NCBI RefSeq assembly: GCF_012911935.1
Contig: NZ_JAAXLA010000013.1
Coordinates: forward strand, 1-64,000
Reading direction: 5' to 3'
Source of the DNA: Pseudonocardia acidicola
GTDB taxonomy: Bacteria > Actinomycetota > Actinomycetes > Mycobacteriales > Pseudonocardiaceae
Length of the DNA: 64,000 nucleotides
The position numbers and the translations under genes are program-made. Shown here piece by piece: positions 29,618 through 38,598 of this stretch (the first letter of the stretch is position 1; every line of letters begins with the position of its first letter). Below the pieces are notes generated by a model, which saw nothing but the letters and a program-made list of their open reading frames with translations, did not search any database and was not told where the DNA came from.

Positions 29618-30541
29618 CTACCGTCCGTCGGCGCCGCCTGCGGCGGCCCCCTCGTCGTCGGACCTGACGACGGCGACCGGGCAGCGCGAGTGGCGCAGCA
29701 GCGCCTGGCTCACCGAACCCAGCAGCAGGCCGGTGAAGCCGCCCCGGCCCCGGGCACCGACAACCACGAGCTGCGCACCTCCCGACTGCTCCACCAGCGC
29801 CCGGGCCGGCCGGTCGCGGGTGACCAGGCGACGCACCTCCACGTCGGGGTACTTCTCCGACCAGCCCGCCAGCCGCTCCGCCAGCACCAGCCGTTCGTCG
29901 GCCTCGATGGCGTCCCAGTCCAGCAGCGGCACCATCGTCGGGTCGAGCATCACGTCTCGCCACGTGTGTACCGCGATCAACGGTGCCCGGCGCAGCGCCG
30001 CCGTGTCGAAGGCGAACGCCAGCGCCGCCTCGCTCATCGGCGAGCCGTCCACGCCGACCACCACCGGGGCGGCACCGGGTGCCGGCCGGTCGGAGACCGG
30101 TCCGCGGACCACCACGACCGGGCACGACGCGTGCGCGGCGACGGACACGGCCACCGAACCGACCAGCAGCCCGGTGAACCCGCCCAGGCCACGACTGCCC
30201 AGTACGAGCAACTGCGTCCGCTTCGACTCGTCGGTGAGCACGGGAGCCGGATATCCGGTGCGCACCTCCTGCTCGATCTCGATCCCGGGTGCGGCCGCGC
30301 GGGCCACGGCGGCCGCGGCCCCGAGCTGATCGCGGGCCGCCTCCAGCAACACCTCGCGGTAGGCCACGCCCAGCCCCGGATCCCCGAGATGTGCCGTGGT
30401 CATCCAGCCGAAGGCGTTGACCAGCCGCAACGGCACGTTCCGCAACGCGGCCTCAACCGCCGCCCACCGAACGGCCTCGCACGCCGACTCCGACCCGTCG
30501 ACCCCCGCGACAACCCTGCGGGCTGCCTGTTGAACGGTCAT
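29618..30541 (-). CDS. Tandem universal stress protein (two UspA domains)
   Basis: A 307-residue protein with two UspA repeats. Domain 1 (about 1-145) starts RRVVAGVDGSESACEAV and ends with GSRGLGGFTGLLVGSVA. Domain 2 (about 155-295) starts VVVGVDGSPMSEAAL and ends with GARGRGGFTGLLLGSVS. Both carry the G-2x-G-9x-G(S) ATP-binding motif. Mycobacterial tandem Usps of this layout bind ATP and influence growth arrest. It overlaps the upstream membrane gene by ATGA. Confidence 0.92.
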   Translation of the reverse strand: MTVQQAARRVVAGVDGSESACEAVRWAAVEAALRNVPLRLVNAFGWMTTAHLGDPGLGVAYREVLLEAARDQLGAAAAVARAAAPGIEIEQEVRTGYPAPVLTDESKRTQLLVLGSRGLGGFTGLLVGSVAVSVAAHASCPVVVVRGPVSDRPAPGAAPVVVGVDGSPMSEAALAFAFDTAALRRAPLIAVHTWRDVMLDPTMVPLLDWDAIEADERLVLAERLAGWSEKYPDVEVRRLVTRDRPARALVEQSGGAQLVVVGARGRGGFTGLLLGSVSQALLRHSRCPVAVVRSDDEGAAAGGADGR

Positions 30542-30882
30542 TGGCCCTCCTCAGCTCTGTCGGTCCCGACGCTGCCACTGCGCTCGGGGCGGAGGCAGCG
30601 GCTCTCGTCCCGCGCCGGTGGGTCGCAAGGCCCGCGCGATCGGGACATATCGTCCGGCGGACGGCGCCGGCGGCCGAACACGAAGTAGGTCAGCGGGCCC
30701 ACGATGTTGACGAAGCACACCGCCACCCACACCGGCTTCGGCCCGGTCAGCTCGGTCGCAGACCGACGACGCAGATCCAGCAACGCAGTCACGAGCAGGC
30801 CCAGCTGTACCGGCACGAGCAGCGCGATCCACCGCCTGGTCCGCGGGTCCAGATCACCCCATCGCTGTCGTCGGGCGGGCAT
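30538..30882 (-). CDS. PLD nuclease N-terminal-like small membrane protein
   Basis: A 114-residue protein with two hydrophobic helices (IALLVPVQLGLLVTALLDL and VWVAVCFVNIVGPLTYFVFG) in the arrangement of the PLDc_N domain, but no phospholipase domain follows. The conserved NIVGPLTYF segment is typical of these short actinobacterial proteins. ATG 30882 is chosen over GTG 30888 because GGAGGAG then has normal spacing. It is sandwiched between two universal stress genes in one operon; the role is unknown. Confidence 0.75.
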   Translation of the reverse strand: MPARRQRWGDLDPRTRRWIALLVPVQLGLLVTALLDLRRRSATELTGPKPVWVAVCFVNIVGPLTYFVFGRRRRPPDDMSRSRGPCDPPARDESRCLRPERSGSVGTDRAEEGQ

Positions 30883-30884
30883 CG

Positions 30885-31358
30885 TCACCGCTCCTCCGGC
30901 AGGGGCTGCGCCCGGACGACGACCACCGGACAGGTCGCGTGCTGGACACATTGCAGGGCGACCGAGCCGAGCGCGAGACCGGGGAACCCGCCGTGCCCGC
31001 GGTGTCCGATCACGAGCGCGTCGGCTCCTTCGGCCGCATCGACCAGTACCTGTGCGGGATGGCCGGCCACGGCCGCGACCGTGGTCGGCACGGAACCGGC
31101 CGGCGGCCCCACATCGGCGACCACCGCGTCGACCAGTTGCTGCGTCTCCTTCAGAAAGGCCTCTCGCAACTCCTCCGGCGACTCCGCCGGTTCCCGCATG
31201 CCGTACGCGACCGCCCAGTAGGGCGGCAGGTCGAACGCCGACACGACCTCCATCCGCGCGCTCCGCCGGGCTGCATCGCGGACCGCGTACCCCAGGGCCG
31301 CCCGCGACTCCGCCGACCCGTCCACGCCGACCACGATCCGGCCACGCGTTGCGTTCAT
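30885..31358 (-). CDS. Universal stress protein (single domain)
   Basis: A 157-residue UspA-fold protein. It opens with RIVVGVDGSAESRAALGYAV and has the ATP motif VIGHRGHGGFPGLALGSVA. ATG 31358 has GAGGTGG in front; the longer frame upstream has no support. It is the first gene of a tight minus-strand operon (usp, PLDc_N-like, tandem usp, DUF1918). It is clearly related to the usp at 22051. Confidence 0.9.
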   Translation of the reverse strand: MNATRGRIVVGVDGSAESRAALGYAVRDAARRSARMEVVSAFDLPPYWAVAYGMREPAESPEELREAFLKETQQLVDAVVADVGPPAGSVPTTVAAVAGHPAQVLVDAAEGADALVIGHRGHGGFPGLALGSVALQCVQHATCPVVVVRAQPLPEER

Positions 31359-31437
31359 GTTCGCCACCTCATCCACGTGCCTGTCTGTGCGGTGTGCCAT
31401 CCGATGCAGCCCGTCCTGCTCAGCCTCGCCGCACATG

Positions 31438-31451
31438 GGGACCCGGGTCAG
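31438..31451. promoter_or_regulatory. Weak DosR-like site upstream of the stress operon
   Basis: GGGACCCGGGTCAG has a good left arm and a partial right arm, 79 bp before the usp start at 31358. It overlaps the last codons of ackA. It is reported because position and target fit; sequence support is modest. Confidence 0.28.
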
Positions 31452-32620
31452 ACCCGTGAGCGTTCACTGCCGCCGGGAAGGCGGGCAGCTGCCCCGTCGG
31501 CGACGGCCGGCCTGCCGAGCACCGCGCGCACCGCCCTGGCGATGACCAGATCCTCGCGGGCGTGCACCACCAGCGTCCGGGCGCTCGCACCGCCGGCTGT
31601 GACGTCGGCATCCGCGTCGTCACCGACGGCCGCGTCGGCCACGGGGTCCAGGCCGAGACCGAGGAAGCCGAGCCCGTCGAGCGCCCGGCGGCGCAGTTCA
31701 GGCTGGTGCTCGCCGATCCCGGCGCTGAACACCAGCACGTCCAGCCCGCCCAGGGAGGCGGCCATGGCGGCGATCCCGGCGCGGAGCCGGTGCAGCCACA
31801 CCTCGACGGCGAGCGCGGCATCGGACCGCCCCGCCCGCTCGGCGGCGAGCACGGCGCGCATGTCCGCATCCCCCGCCAGCCCGAGCAGCCCGGACTCGTG
31901 GTCCAGCGCGTGGGCCACGTCGGCGACGGCCAGCCTCGCGTGCTCGACCATCCACAGCGGCACGGCCGGGTCGAGGTCGCCGCAGCGGGTGCCCATCACC
32001 AGGCCGGCGGTCGGGGTGAAGCCCATCGTGGTGTCCGCCGAGCGGACCCGGGCCGCGCCATCGGCAGGGTCGACCGCCGCCGCGCACAGCGACGCCCCCG
32101 ACCCCAGGTGCGCCACGACCACCCGCCGGGCGCTCGGTACCAGCGCGGCCGCCCGGCGCGCCGCCCACTCGTGGGCCAGACCGTGGAACCCGTATCGCCG
32201 CACCCCGAACTCGTCCCGCCAGCGCGCCGGCACCGCGTAGGTCGACGCGGCGGCCGGCAGGTCGGCGTGGAACGCGGTGTCGAAGCAGGCCACCGCCGGC
32301 ACCCCGGGCAGCAGCGCCGACGTGGCGTCGAGCGCAGCGAGCGCCGGCGCCTGGTGCAGCGGGGCGAGCGGTACCAGCGCCGCCAACGCGCGCCGGGCCG
32401 CGTCGTCCACCGGCACCGGTGCCGTGAAGATCCGCCCGCCGTGCACCACCCGGTGCCCGACGGCGTCGACGGGCGCGAACCGCCGCAGCGCGGCGGTGAG
32501 CTCCGCGGGATCCGGCCGGCCGCGGTCGGCGGCCAGGTCGACCCCGTCGACCAGCGTGTCGCCGTCGAGCAGGCGGATCTTCACGCTGCTCGATCCGGCG
32601 TTGACGACCAGGACGCGCAT
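31448..32620 (-). CDS. ackA: Acetate kinase
   Basis: A 390-residue enzyme that makes ATP and acetate from acetyl phosphate. Family motifs are VVNAGSSSVK at the start, GHRVVHGG, ACFDTAFH, VVAHLGSGAS, DTTMGFTPTAGLVMGTRCGD and VFSAGIGEH. The start ATG overlaps the phosphoketolase stop (TGATG), so the pair is co-translated. Together they convert xylulose 5-phosphate or fructose 6-phosphate to acetate with ATP yield, without NADH. The C-terminal residues run into a low-complexity Arg/Gly stretch. Confidence 0.95.
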   Translation of the reverse strand: MRVLVVNAGSSSVKIRLLDGDTLVDGVDLAADRGRPDPAELTAALRRFAPVDAVGHRVVHGGRIFTAPVPVDDAARRALAALVPLAPLHQAPALAALDATSALLPGVPAVACFDTAFHADLPAAASTYAVPARWRDEFGVRRYGFHGLAHEWAARRAAALVPSARRVVVAHLGSGASLCAAAVDPADGAARVRSADTTMGFTPTAGLVMGTRCGDLDPAVPLWMVEHARLAVADVAHALDHESGLLGLAGDADMRAVLAAERAGRSDAALAVEVWLHRLRAGIAAMAASLGGLDVLVFSAGIGEHQPELRRRALDGLGFLGLGLDPVADAAVGDDADADVTAGGASARTLVVHAREDLVIARAVRAVLGRPAVADGAAARLPGGSERSRV

Positions 32621-35019
32621 CACCCCGGCCAGACCCAGTTCGCGATGTCGGGGGCGTCCTCCCCGGTGCGGCGGGTGTGCGCGCGGCAGCGCAGCCGCTC
32701 GTCGAGCAGGTGCTGGCGCAGGGCCGCGTGCCGGACGCCGAGGCCGGGCACCCGGTCGATCACGTCGGCGGCGAGATGGAAGCGGTCCAGATCGTTGAGC
32801 ATGAGCATGTCGAACGGCGTCGTCGTGGTGCCGTTCTCGATGTAGCCGCGGACGTGCAGGTCGTCGTGGTCGGCCCGCCGGTAGGTCAACCGGTGGATCA
32901 GCCACGGGTAGCCGTGGAACGCCATGATCGTCGGTGTGCCCGGCGGGAACAGCGCGTCGTACTCGCGGTCGGGCAGCCCGTGCGGGTGCTCGCGCGGATC
33001 CTGCAGGCGCATCAGGTCGACGACGTTGACCACGCGCACGCGCAGCTGCGGCAGGTGGTGGCGCAGCAGTGTCACCGCGGCGAGCGTCTCCACGGTCGGC
33101 ACATCTCCGCAGCAGGCCAGCACGACGTCGGGGTCGGTCCCGGCGTCGTTGCTCGCCCAGTCCCAGATGCCGATGCCCCGCAGCGTGTGGGCGACCGCCG
33201 CATCCGGGTCGAGCCACTGCGGGGCCGGCTGCTTGCCGGCGACGACCACGTTGATCCGGTCGCGGCTGCCCATGCAGTGGTCCATCGTCGCCAGCAGGGT
33301 GTTCGCGTCCGGCGGCAGGTAGACCCGAACGATCTCGGACTTCTTGTTGACCACGTGGTCGATGAAGCCCGGGTCCTGGTGGGAGAAGCCGTTGTGGTCC
33401 TGCTGCCACACGTGGCTGGTCAGCAGGTAGTTCAGCGACGCGATCGGGCGCCGCCACGGGATCTCGCGGCTCACCTTGAGCCACTTCGCGTGCTGGTTCA
33501 GCATCGAGTCGACGATGTGGATGAACGCCTCGTAGCAGGTGAAGATCCCGTGCCGGCCGGTCAGCAGGTAGCCCTCCAGCCAGCCCTCGCACAGGTGCTC
33601 GGACAGCACCTCCAGTACCCGGCCACGCGCGGCCAGGTGGTCGTCACCCTGGCGCCGCTCGCCGTCGAAGACCCGGTCGGTCACCTCGAACACCGCCTGC
33701 AACCGGTTCGACGCCACCTCATCCGGCCCGAACAACCGGAACGTCTCCGGGTTCGCCGTGATCACGTCCCGGATCCATCCGCCGAGCACGCCGGTGGCAC
33801 CCACCCGCACCGAACCCGGTGCGGGAACGTCGAGCAGGTGCTCGCCCAGCTCGGGCAGCCGCAGCGGGCGCAGCAGTTCCCCGCCGTTCGCGTAGGGAGT
33901 CGCGCTCATCCGCCGCGCCGGCCGGGGCAGCGTGGCGTCCAGCTCGGGACGCGGGCAGCCGGCGGCGTCGAACAGCTCGTCGGCCCGGTAGGAGCGCAGC
34001 CACCGCTCCAGCAGTGCCAGGTGTTCGGAATCCTCCCGCACCCGGGTCAGCGGCAACTGGTGGGAACGCCAGGTTCCCTCGACCGGGACGCCGTCGACCC
34101 GCGCCGGGCCGGTCCAGCCCTTGGGGCTGCGCAGGACGATGACCGGCCAGCGGGGCCGCTCGGTCGGCTCGCCGCGCGCGGCCCGGGAGCGGATGCGCTC
34201 GATCGCGTCGAAGACCCGGTCGAACACCGCGGCCATCCGGGCGTGCGCAGCCATCGGATCCCCGGCCTCGACGTCGGTGACGTCGCAGAAGTACGGCTCG
34301 TGGCCGTAGCCCTCCAGCAGCGCCCGCAACTCGCGCTCGGGGATCCGGGCGAGCACGGTCGGGTTGGCGATCTTCCAGCCGTTGAGGTGCAGGATCGGCA
34401 GCACGGTGCCGTCGGTGGCCGGGTCGAGGAACTTGTTGCCGTGCCAGGAGGTGGCCAGGGCGCCGGTCTCGGCCTCCCCGTCGCCGATCACGCAGGCGAC
34501 CAGCAGATCCGGGTTGTCCATCGCGGCGCCGTAGGCGTGCGCCAGCGAGTAACCCAGCTCGCCGCCCTCGTGGATCGAGCCCGGGGTCTCGGGGGCGGCG
34601 TGACTGGGGATCCCGCCGGGGAAGGAGAACTGCCGGAACAACCGGCGCATCCCGGCGGCGTCACGGGAGACGGCGGGAAACCGGTCGGAGTAGGTGCCCT
34701 CCAGCCACGCCGTCGCCACCACCGCCGGGCCGCCGTGCCCGGGGCCCGTCACGAACAGCGCCTCGAGATCACGGCGAGCGATCACCCGGTTCAGGTGCGC
34801 CCACAGGAACGTCAACCCGGGGGTGGTCCCCCAGTGCCCGAGCAACCGCGGCTTGATGTGGGCCGGGACCAGCGGTTCGGTGAGCAGCGGGTTGTCCTGC
34901 AGGTAGATCTGCCCCACGGCGAGGTAGTTGGCGGCACGCCACCAGTCGTGCACGGCGGCGAGTTCCGGTTCGGCCGGACGGGACGCGGCAGCCGTCGGGG
35001 CACCGGAGGTGATGGTCAC
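32620..35019 (-). CDS. xfp: Phosphoketolase (xylulose-5-phosphate/fructose-6-phosphate)
   Basis: A 799-residue thiamine-diphosphate enzyme that splits xylulose 5-phosphate or fructose 6-phosphate with phosphate to acetyl phosphate. The length and the N-terminal [21 protein letters not shown] are typical. The ThDP region reads [11 protein letters not shown] followed by [40 protein letters not shown] and [12 protein letters not shown] are further signatures. GTG 35019 follows GGAG. It is 68 bp from the GGGAC-type site and forms an operon with ackA, suggesting energy supply when respiration is limited. Confidence 0.95.
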   Translation of the reverse strand: MTITSGAPTAAASRPAEPELAAVHDWWRAANYLAVGQIYLQDNPLLTEPLVPAHIKPRLLGHWGTTPGLTFLWAHLNRVIARRDLEALFVTGPGHGGPAVVATAWLEGTYSDRFPAVSRDAAGMRRLFRQFSFPGGIPSHAAPETPGSIHEGGELGYSLAHAYGAAMDNPDLLVACVIGDGEAETGALATSWHGNKFLDPATDGTVLPILHLNGWKIANPTVLARIPERELRALLEGYGHEPYFCDVTDVEAGDPMAAHARMAAVFDRVFDAIERIRSRAARGEPTERPRWPVIVLRSPKGWTGPARVDGVPVEGTWRSHQLPLTRVREDSEHLALLERWLRSYRADELFDAAGCPRPELDATLPRPARRMSATPYANGGELLRPLRLPELGEHLLDVPAPGSVRVGATGVLGGWIRDVITANPETFRLFGPDEVASNRLQAVFEVTDRVFDGERRQGDDHLAARGRVLEVLSEHLCEGWLEGYLLTGRHGIFTCYEAFIHIVDSMLNQHAKWLKVSREIPWRRPIASLNYLLTSHVWQQDHNGFSHQDPGFIDHVVNKKSEIVRVYLPPDANTLLATMDHCMGSRDRINVVVAGKQPAPQWLDPDAAVAHTLRGIGIWDWASNDAGTDPDVVLACCGDVPTVETLAAVTLLRHHLPQLRVRVVNVVDLMRLQDPREHPHGLPDREYDALFPPGTPTIMAFHGYPWLIHRLTYRRADHDDLHVRGYIENGTTTTPFDMLMLNDLDRFHLAADVIDRVPGLGVRHAALRQHLLDERLRCRAHTRRTGEDAPDIANWVWPG

Positions 35020-35087
35020 GGGATCGACTCCACAAGCTGGGGCGGCGCGGGCACCCCGAGTCTGCGGACCCCGATCGGTCGCGGTGA

Positions 35088-35101
35088 GGGCCGAACGTCC
35101 C
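35088..35101. promoter_or_regulatory. DosR-like palindrome upstream of xfp-ackA
   Basis: GGGCCGAACGTCCC; reverse complement GGGACGTTCGGCCC, an excellent fit to the GGGAC-type palindrome. It is 68 bp before the xfp start and 170 bp before the arabinofuranosidase on the other strand. Confidence 0.55.
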
Positions 35102-35271
35102 CGACATCGCGGCCCTCTGTCGGGATCGGCAGCGCTGCCGGTCCGAGGTGGGAACCTCGTCGTATGAGTGCGTCGGCCCCGGTGGTCTTCCTGCAGGACG
35201 TCACGCGATCGGCGTCGGTGCGACAGCTCACCCCCACCCGGGCCGCCGAACACGTCGTGACGGCCTGACCC

Positions 35272-36759
35272 GTGCCCGCCGCCCGCCTGTCGTTCAGCCC
35301 GGCCTTCCCGGTCGCCCCCGTACGACGGCGGCTGTTCGGCTCGTTCGTCGAACACCTCGGCCGCTGCGTCTACGGCGGCATCTACGACCCCGCCCATCCC
35401 AGCGCCGACGCCGACGGCTTCCGCCTCGACGTGCTCGAACTCGTCCGTGAGCTGGGCGTGACGGTCGTCCGCTACCCGGGCGGCAACTTCGTCTCCGGCT
35501 ACCGCTGGGAAGACGGGGTCGGTCCACGCGAGGGACGGCCGGTACGCCTGGACCCGGCGTGGCACAGCATCGAGACCAACGAGGTCGGCCTCGGCGAGTT
35601 CAGCCGGTGGGCCGGGCGCGCCGGGGTGGAGCCGATGCTCGCGGTCAACCTCGGCACCCGCGGTGTGCAGGAGGCCCTCGACCTGCTGGAGTACGCCAAC
35701 CACCCGTCCGGCACCCACCTGTCCGACCTGCGCGTCGCGCACGGGGCGCCGGACCCCTACCGGATCCGGCTGTGGTGCCTGGGCAACGAGATGGACGGCC
35801 CGTGGCAGCTCGGGCACAGGACCGCCCAGGAGTACGGCCGGCTCGCGGCGGAGACCGCCCGCGCGATGCGGATGGTCGACCCCGGGCTGGAACTGGTCGC
35901 ATGCGGCAGCTCGCACTCCGGGATGCCGACGTTCGGCGGATGGGAATCCACGGTGCTCGAGCTGGCCCTCGACCATGTCGACCACATCTCCGCGCACGCC
36001 TACTACGCGCAGACCGACGGCGACCTGGGCAGCTACCTGGCCTCGGCCGTCGACATGGACCGCACGATCTCGTCGGTGGTCGCGACGGCCGACGCGGTGG
36101 CGGCCCGTGCCCGCAGCCCCAGGCGGGTCACCGTCTCCTTCGATGAGTGGAACGTCTGGCACCGGCCGTCCGAGGCGCCTCGCGACGACTGGCCGCGGGC
36201 GCCGCGGATCAGCGAGGACCTCTTCACCGTCGCCGACGCCGTGGTCGCCGGCGACCTGCTCGTCACGCTGCTGCGGCACAGCGACCGGGTGGCCGTCGCC
36301 TGCCAGGCGCAGCTGGTGAACGTGATCGCGCCGATCCGGGCCGAGCCCGTCGGCCCCGCGTGGCGGCAGACGATCTTCCACCCCTTCGCGCTGACGGCCA
36401 GGCTGGCCCGTGGCGTGGTACTCCGAACCGAGCTCGACACCCCGGAGTACGACTCCATGAGGTACGGACGCGTCCCGCTCGTCGCCGCCGCGGTCACCCA
36501 TGACGCCGACGGCGGCGAACTGATGGTGTTCGCGGTCAACCGGGGCCGGCGCGAGCCCGTCGACCTGACCCTCGACCTCGCCGCCGTGCCGGGATACGCG
36601 CTCGTCGAGCACACGGTGCTGGCCGAGGACGACCTGACGGCGGTGAACACCCGCGAGGCGCCCGAGCGGGTCCGCCCGCGGGCGCTGCCGGTGCCGGTGG
36701 AGCCGGCCGCGACGCTGCCACCGGTCTCCTGGAACGCACTCCGGCTGCGAAGGCAGTGA
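35272..36759 (+). CDS. Alpha-L-arabinofuranosidase, GH51
   Basis: A 495-residue retaining glycosidase that removes arabinofuranosyl residues. The N-terminal [19 protein letters not shown] and [17 protein letters not shown] are family marks. The acid/base Glu lies in [11 protein letters not shown] and the nucleophile Glu in [11 protein letters not shown]-terminal beta domain follows. No signal peptide is seen, so it is probably cytoplasmic and acts on imported oligosaccharides. GTG 35272 has only a weak ribosome site. Arabinose or xylulose phosphate produced downstream could feed the neighbouring phosphoketolase. Confidence 0.92.
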   Translation: MPAARLSFSPAFPVAPVRRRLFGSFVEHLGRCVYGGIYDPAHPSADADGFRLDVLELVRELGVTVVRYPGGNFVSGYRWEDGVGPREGRPVRLDPAWHSIETNEVGLGEFSRWAGRAGVEPMLAVNLGTRGVQEALDLLEYANHPSGTHLSDLRVAHGAPDPYRIRLWCLGNEMDGPWQLGHRTAQEYGRLAAETARAMRMVDPGLELVACGSSHSGMPTFGGWESTVLELALDHVDHISAHAYYAQTDGDLGSYLASAVDMDRTISSVVATADAVAARARSPRRVTVSFDEWNVWHRPSEAPRDDWPRAPRISEDLFTVADAVVAGDLLVTLLRHSDRVAVACQAQLVNVIAPIRAEPVGPAWRQTIFHPFALTARLARGVVLRTELDTPEYDSMRYGRVPLVAAAVTHDADGGELMVFAVNRGRREPVDLTLDLAAVPGYALVEHTVLAEDDLTAVNTREAPERVRPRALPVPVEPAATLPPVSWNALRLRRQ

Positions 36760-36761
36760 CA

Positions 36762-36777
36762 CGACGGCTCGCCGTCG
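36762..36777. terminator. Possible bidirectional terminator
   Basis: CGACGG (36762-36767) and CCGTCG (36772-36777) form a short stem around CTCG, directly after the arabinofuranosidase stop and before the end of the converging aldolase gene. It is GC-rich but short, without a T-tract. Confidence 0.4.
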
Positions 36778-36817
36778 CTGTGCCGGCCCTCGCGCCCCAC
36801 CGCCCCGGCGACGGCGG

Positions 36818-37507
36818 TCACGAGGGCAGGCGGCGCACCAGGTAGTCCCAGACCGCGCCGACGGCACGCTGGTTGTAGATGTGCTCACGCTTGGCGAGCG
36901 ACTCCGCCGGATCCGACCAGGTCGGCCAGCTGCCGAACGCCCGGGTGAGCAACTGCTGTTCACAGGCTCGCTCCAGGACGACGGCCGCGACGGTGGCCTC
37001 CTGCAGCGTCGGGCCGACCGTGACGATGCCGTGGTTGACCAGGAAGATCGCTCGGGCCTCGCCGAGTTCGGCGGCCACCGCCTCACCCAGCTGCGGGGTG
37101 AGGACGAGATCAGCGGTGGTGGTGAATCGCGGCACCTGCGGCGGCACGAACATGGTGGCCGCGTGACTCACCGGGCGCAGCGGCTGGCCGGACGCGGCCA
37201 GCGCCACCGCATGCGGGGAGTGGGTGTGCACGACACCCCCGACGTCCGGTCGCGCGGCCAGGATCTCGGTGTGGATCGGATACTCGCTGTGCCGCGGTCC
37301 GTCGCCGGCGACCACTGTCCCGTCCGGGGCGACGAGATGCACGCGGTCCGGGGTGACCTCCTCCAGTCCCCACTCGGCCGACTTGATCCACACGCCACGG
37401 CCGTCGGCGTCCCGGCACGAGGCGTGCCCCCAGATCAGGTCACCGTGCCCGGCCGCGCCCAGCACGCGCGATGCCAGCGAGACCAACTCACGAACGTCTG
37501 TGCCCAT
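36818..37507 (-). CDS. Class II aldolase/adducin family protein
   Basis: A 229-residue zinc-dependent aldolase-fold protein, similar to L-fuculose- or L-ribulose-phosphate aldolases/epimerases. Metal ligands are visible in VVHTHSPHA and NHGIVTVG; the acidic residue is in [12 protein letters not shown] 37507 is preferred, with GAGAGGA upstream, over an ATG five codons earlier. The substrate is unknown; a pentose or methyl-pentose phosphate would suit the arabinose-phosphoketolase neighbourhood. Some family members are decarboxylases or dehydratases. Confidence 0.85.
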   Translation of the reverse strand: MGTDVRELVSLASRVLGAAGHGDLIWGHASCRDADGRGVWIKSAEWGLEEVTPDRVHLVAPDGTVVAGDGPRHSEYPIHTEILAARPDVGGVVHTHSPHAVALAASGQPLRPVSHAATMFVPPQVPRFTTTADLVLTPQLGEAVAAELGEARAIFLVNHGIVTVGPTLQEATVAAVVLERACEQQLLTRAFGSWPTWSDPAESLAKREHIYNQRAVGAVWDYLVRRLPS

Positions 37508-37836
37508 GCGGTCCTCTCTCACCCGGGCTGCACACCCGGCTCGGGTACCCGGCTTCCCGAACAGTAGAGAGCCGTAATTCCTCTGTACAGACAGACTCTC
37601 TTTCAGACAGACTCCAGGCGGATCGTGGAGTCGCCGGCCGAGTCCACGGCCGACCCGGGGCCTGCCGATTCACCCCCGTCGATGATTCGCCCGCGTACGA
37701 GGCGGGTACCCCCGTGCTGCGGAAGACGACCGACCCACCGCTCGTCCTCTGGGGAGCGGACGAGCGGTTCCCCGGCCGGGGTCGCCGTTTCGGGGGTTCC
37801 GGCGGCCCCGGTCCACGACCTCCGTCGCCGCCGACG

Positions 37837-38110
37837 GTCAGCCGGGAGCTGCGGCGCAACACCGCCGCGGACGGGCAGTACCGGCCCTTCGAGGCCCACC
37901 GCAAGGCCGCACTGCGCCGTCGGCGCCGGTGACCGACCAAGCCGGCGACCCACCGACAGCTGTCGATGGTCGTGACGGAGCGCCCGACCTGGCGGTGGAG
38001 CCCGCAACAGGTCAACCGCGACCTACACGAGAGCTTCCCCGGCCGCGCCGACCTGCACCGCTGCGCGGAGCCGATCCACCAGGCGATCTACCGCCCGGAC
38101 GGTCCAGGCG
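37837..38110 (+). pseudogene. IS30-family transposase remnant
   Basis: One frame reads TVSRELRRN then GQYRPFEAHRKAALRRRRR, an in-frame TGA at 37930-37932, then MVVTERPTWRWSPQQVNRDL and PIHQAIYRPDG. This is the well-known IS30 transposase path from the HTH to the start of the catalytic region (usual form: STVSREIRRN, YRAHRAQ, WSPEQIS, ETIYQALY). Both the 5' part and the DDE domain are missing. I found no matching terminal inverted repeats, so it is an old fragment. Confidence 0.7.
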
Positions 38111-38199
38111 ATCCCAGGTACACGAGCCCCGAACCGTGCGGGCCTTCGTCACCCCCTCGTCATCCGCTCCCGAGCCGCAACAGACAGGTCCTGTAATCC

Positions 38200-38212
38200 T
38201 TGCCTGAGGCAA
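38200..38212. promoter_or_regulatory. Operator-like palindrome TTGCCT-G-AGGCAA
   Basis: A 6-bp perfect inverted repeat with one central base, embedded in AT-richer DNA 24 bp before a MarR-like fragment. Palindromes of this form are common operators of MarR-family repressors. Confidence 0.45.
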
Positions 38213-38235
38213 TATTGGTGTAGTGCAATGGTGGC

Positions 38236-38439
38236 GTGGCCGCCAATCGCAGTGCCGCACGAGCCGGTGGTGCAGGGGTCGGCTCCGCGGTGTGCGGGGA
38301 AGTAGTGAATGAGGTTCTGACCGCTGCTCGGGCACTGCTCGGGGTCAGCACGCGCCCGCCGGGCGCGCTGGCCGATGAGGTGACCGCGGCGCAGGCGCGC
38401 ACGGATCGACGCATCGTGCAGGTCACGCTGAGCAGGTAG
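38236..38439 (+). pseudogene. MarR-family regulator fragment
   Basis: From GTG 38236 a 67-residue frame reads EVVNEVLTAARALLGVST, then ALADEVTAAQART, like the first helices of MarR repressors (usual form: VTLPQFRTLVVL follows). After QART the HTH is missing and the frame stops. With the palindrome just upstream this looks like a truncated, once autoregulated MarR gene. It is a short match and not certain. Confidence 0.35.
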
Positions 38440-38598
38440 GGCCGACGGGTGCCGGACGAGGCGGCCGCACAACGACGGTCGATCCTCCGCGGACTGTGAG
38501 CGGACTGACGGCGGATCGACCCCCGGGCAGCGACGCACGGAGCGATACCCGGACCGAGGCCTCGAGGAGGCGGTGATGAGGACCAGGGGCGAGCGCGC

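Noticed and set aside
35164..35268. 34-codon frame (ATG 35164) before the arabinofuranosidase
   Set aside because: No ribosome site of note, no domain, and it lies within the divergent promoter region.
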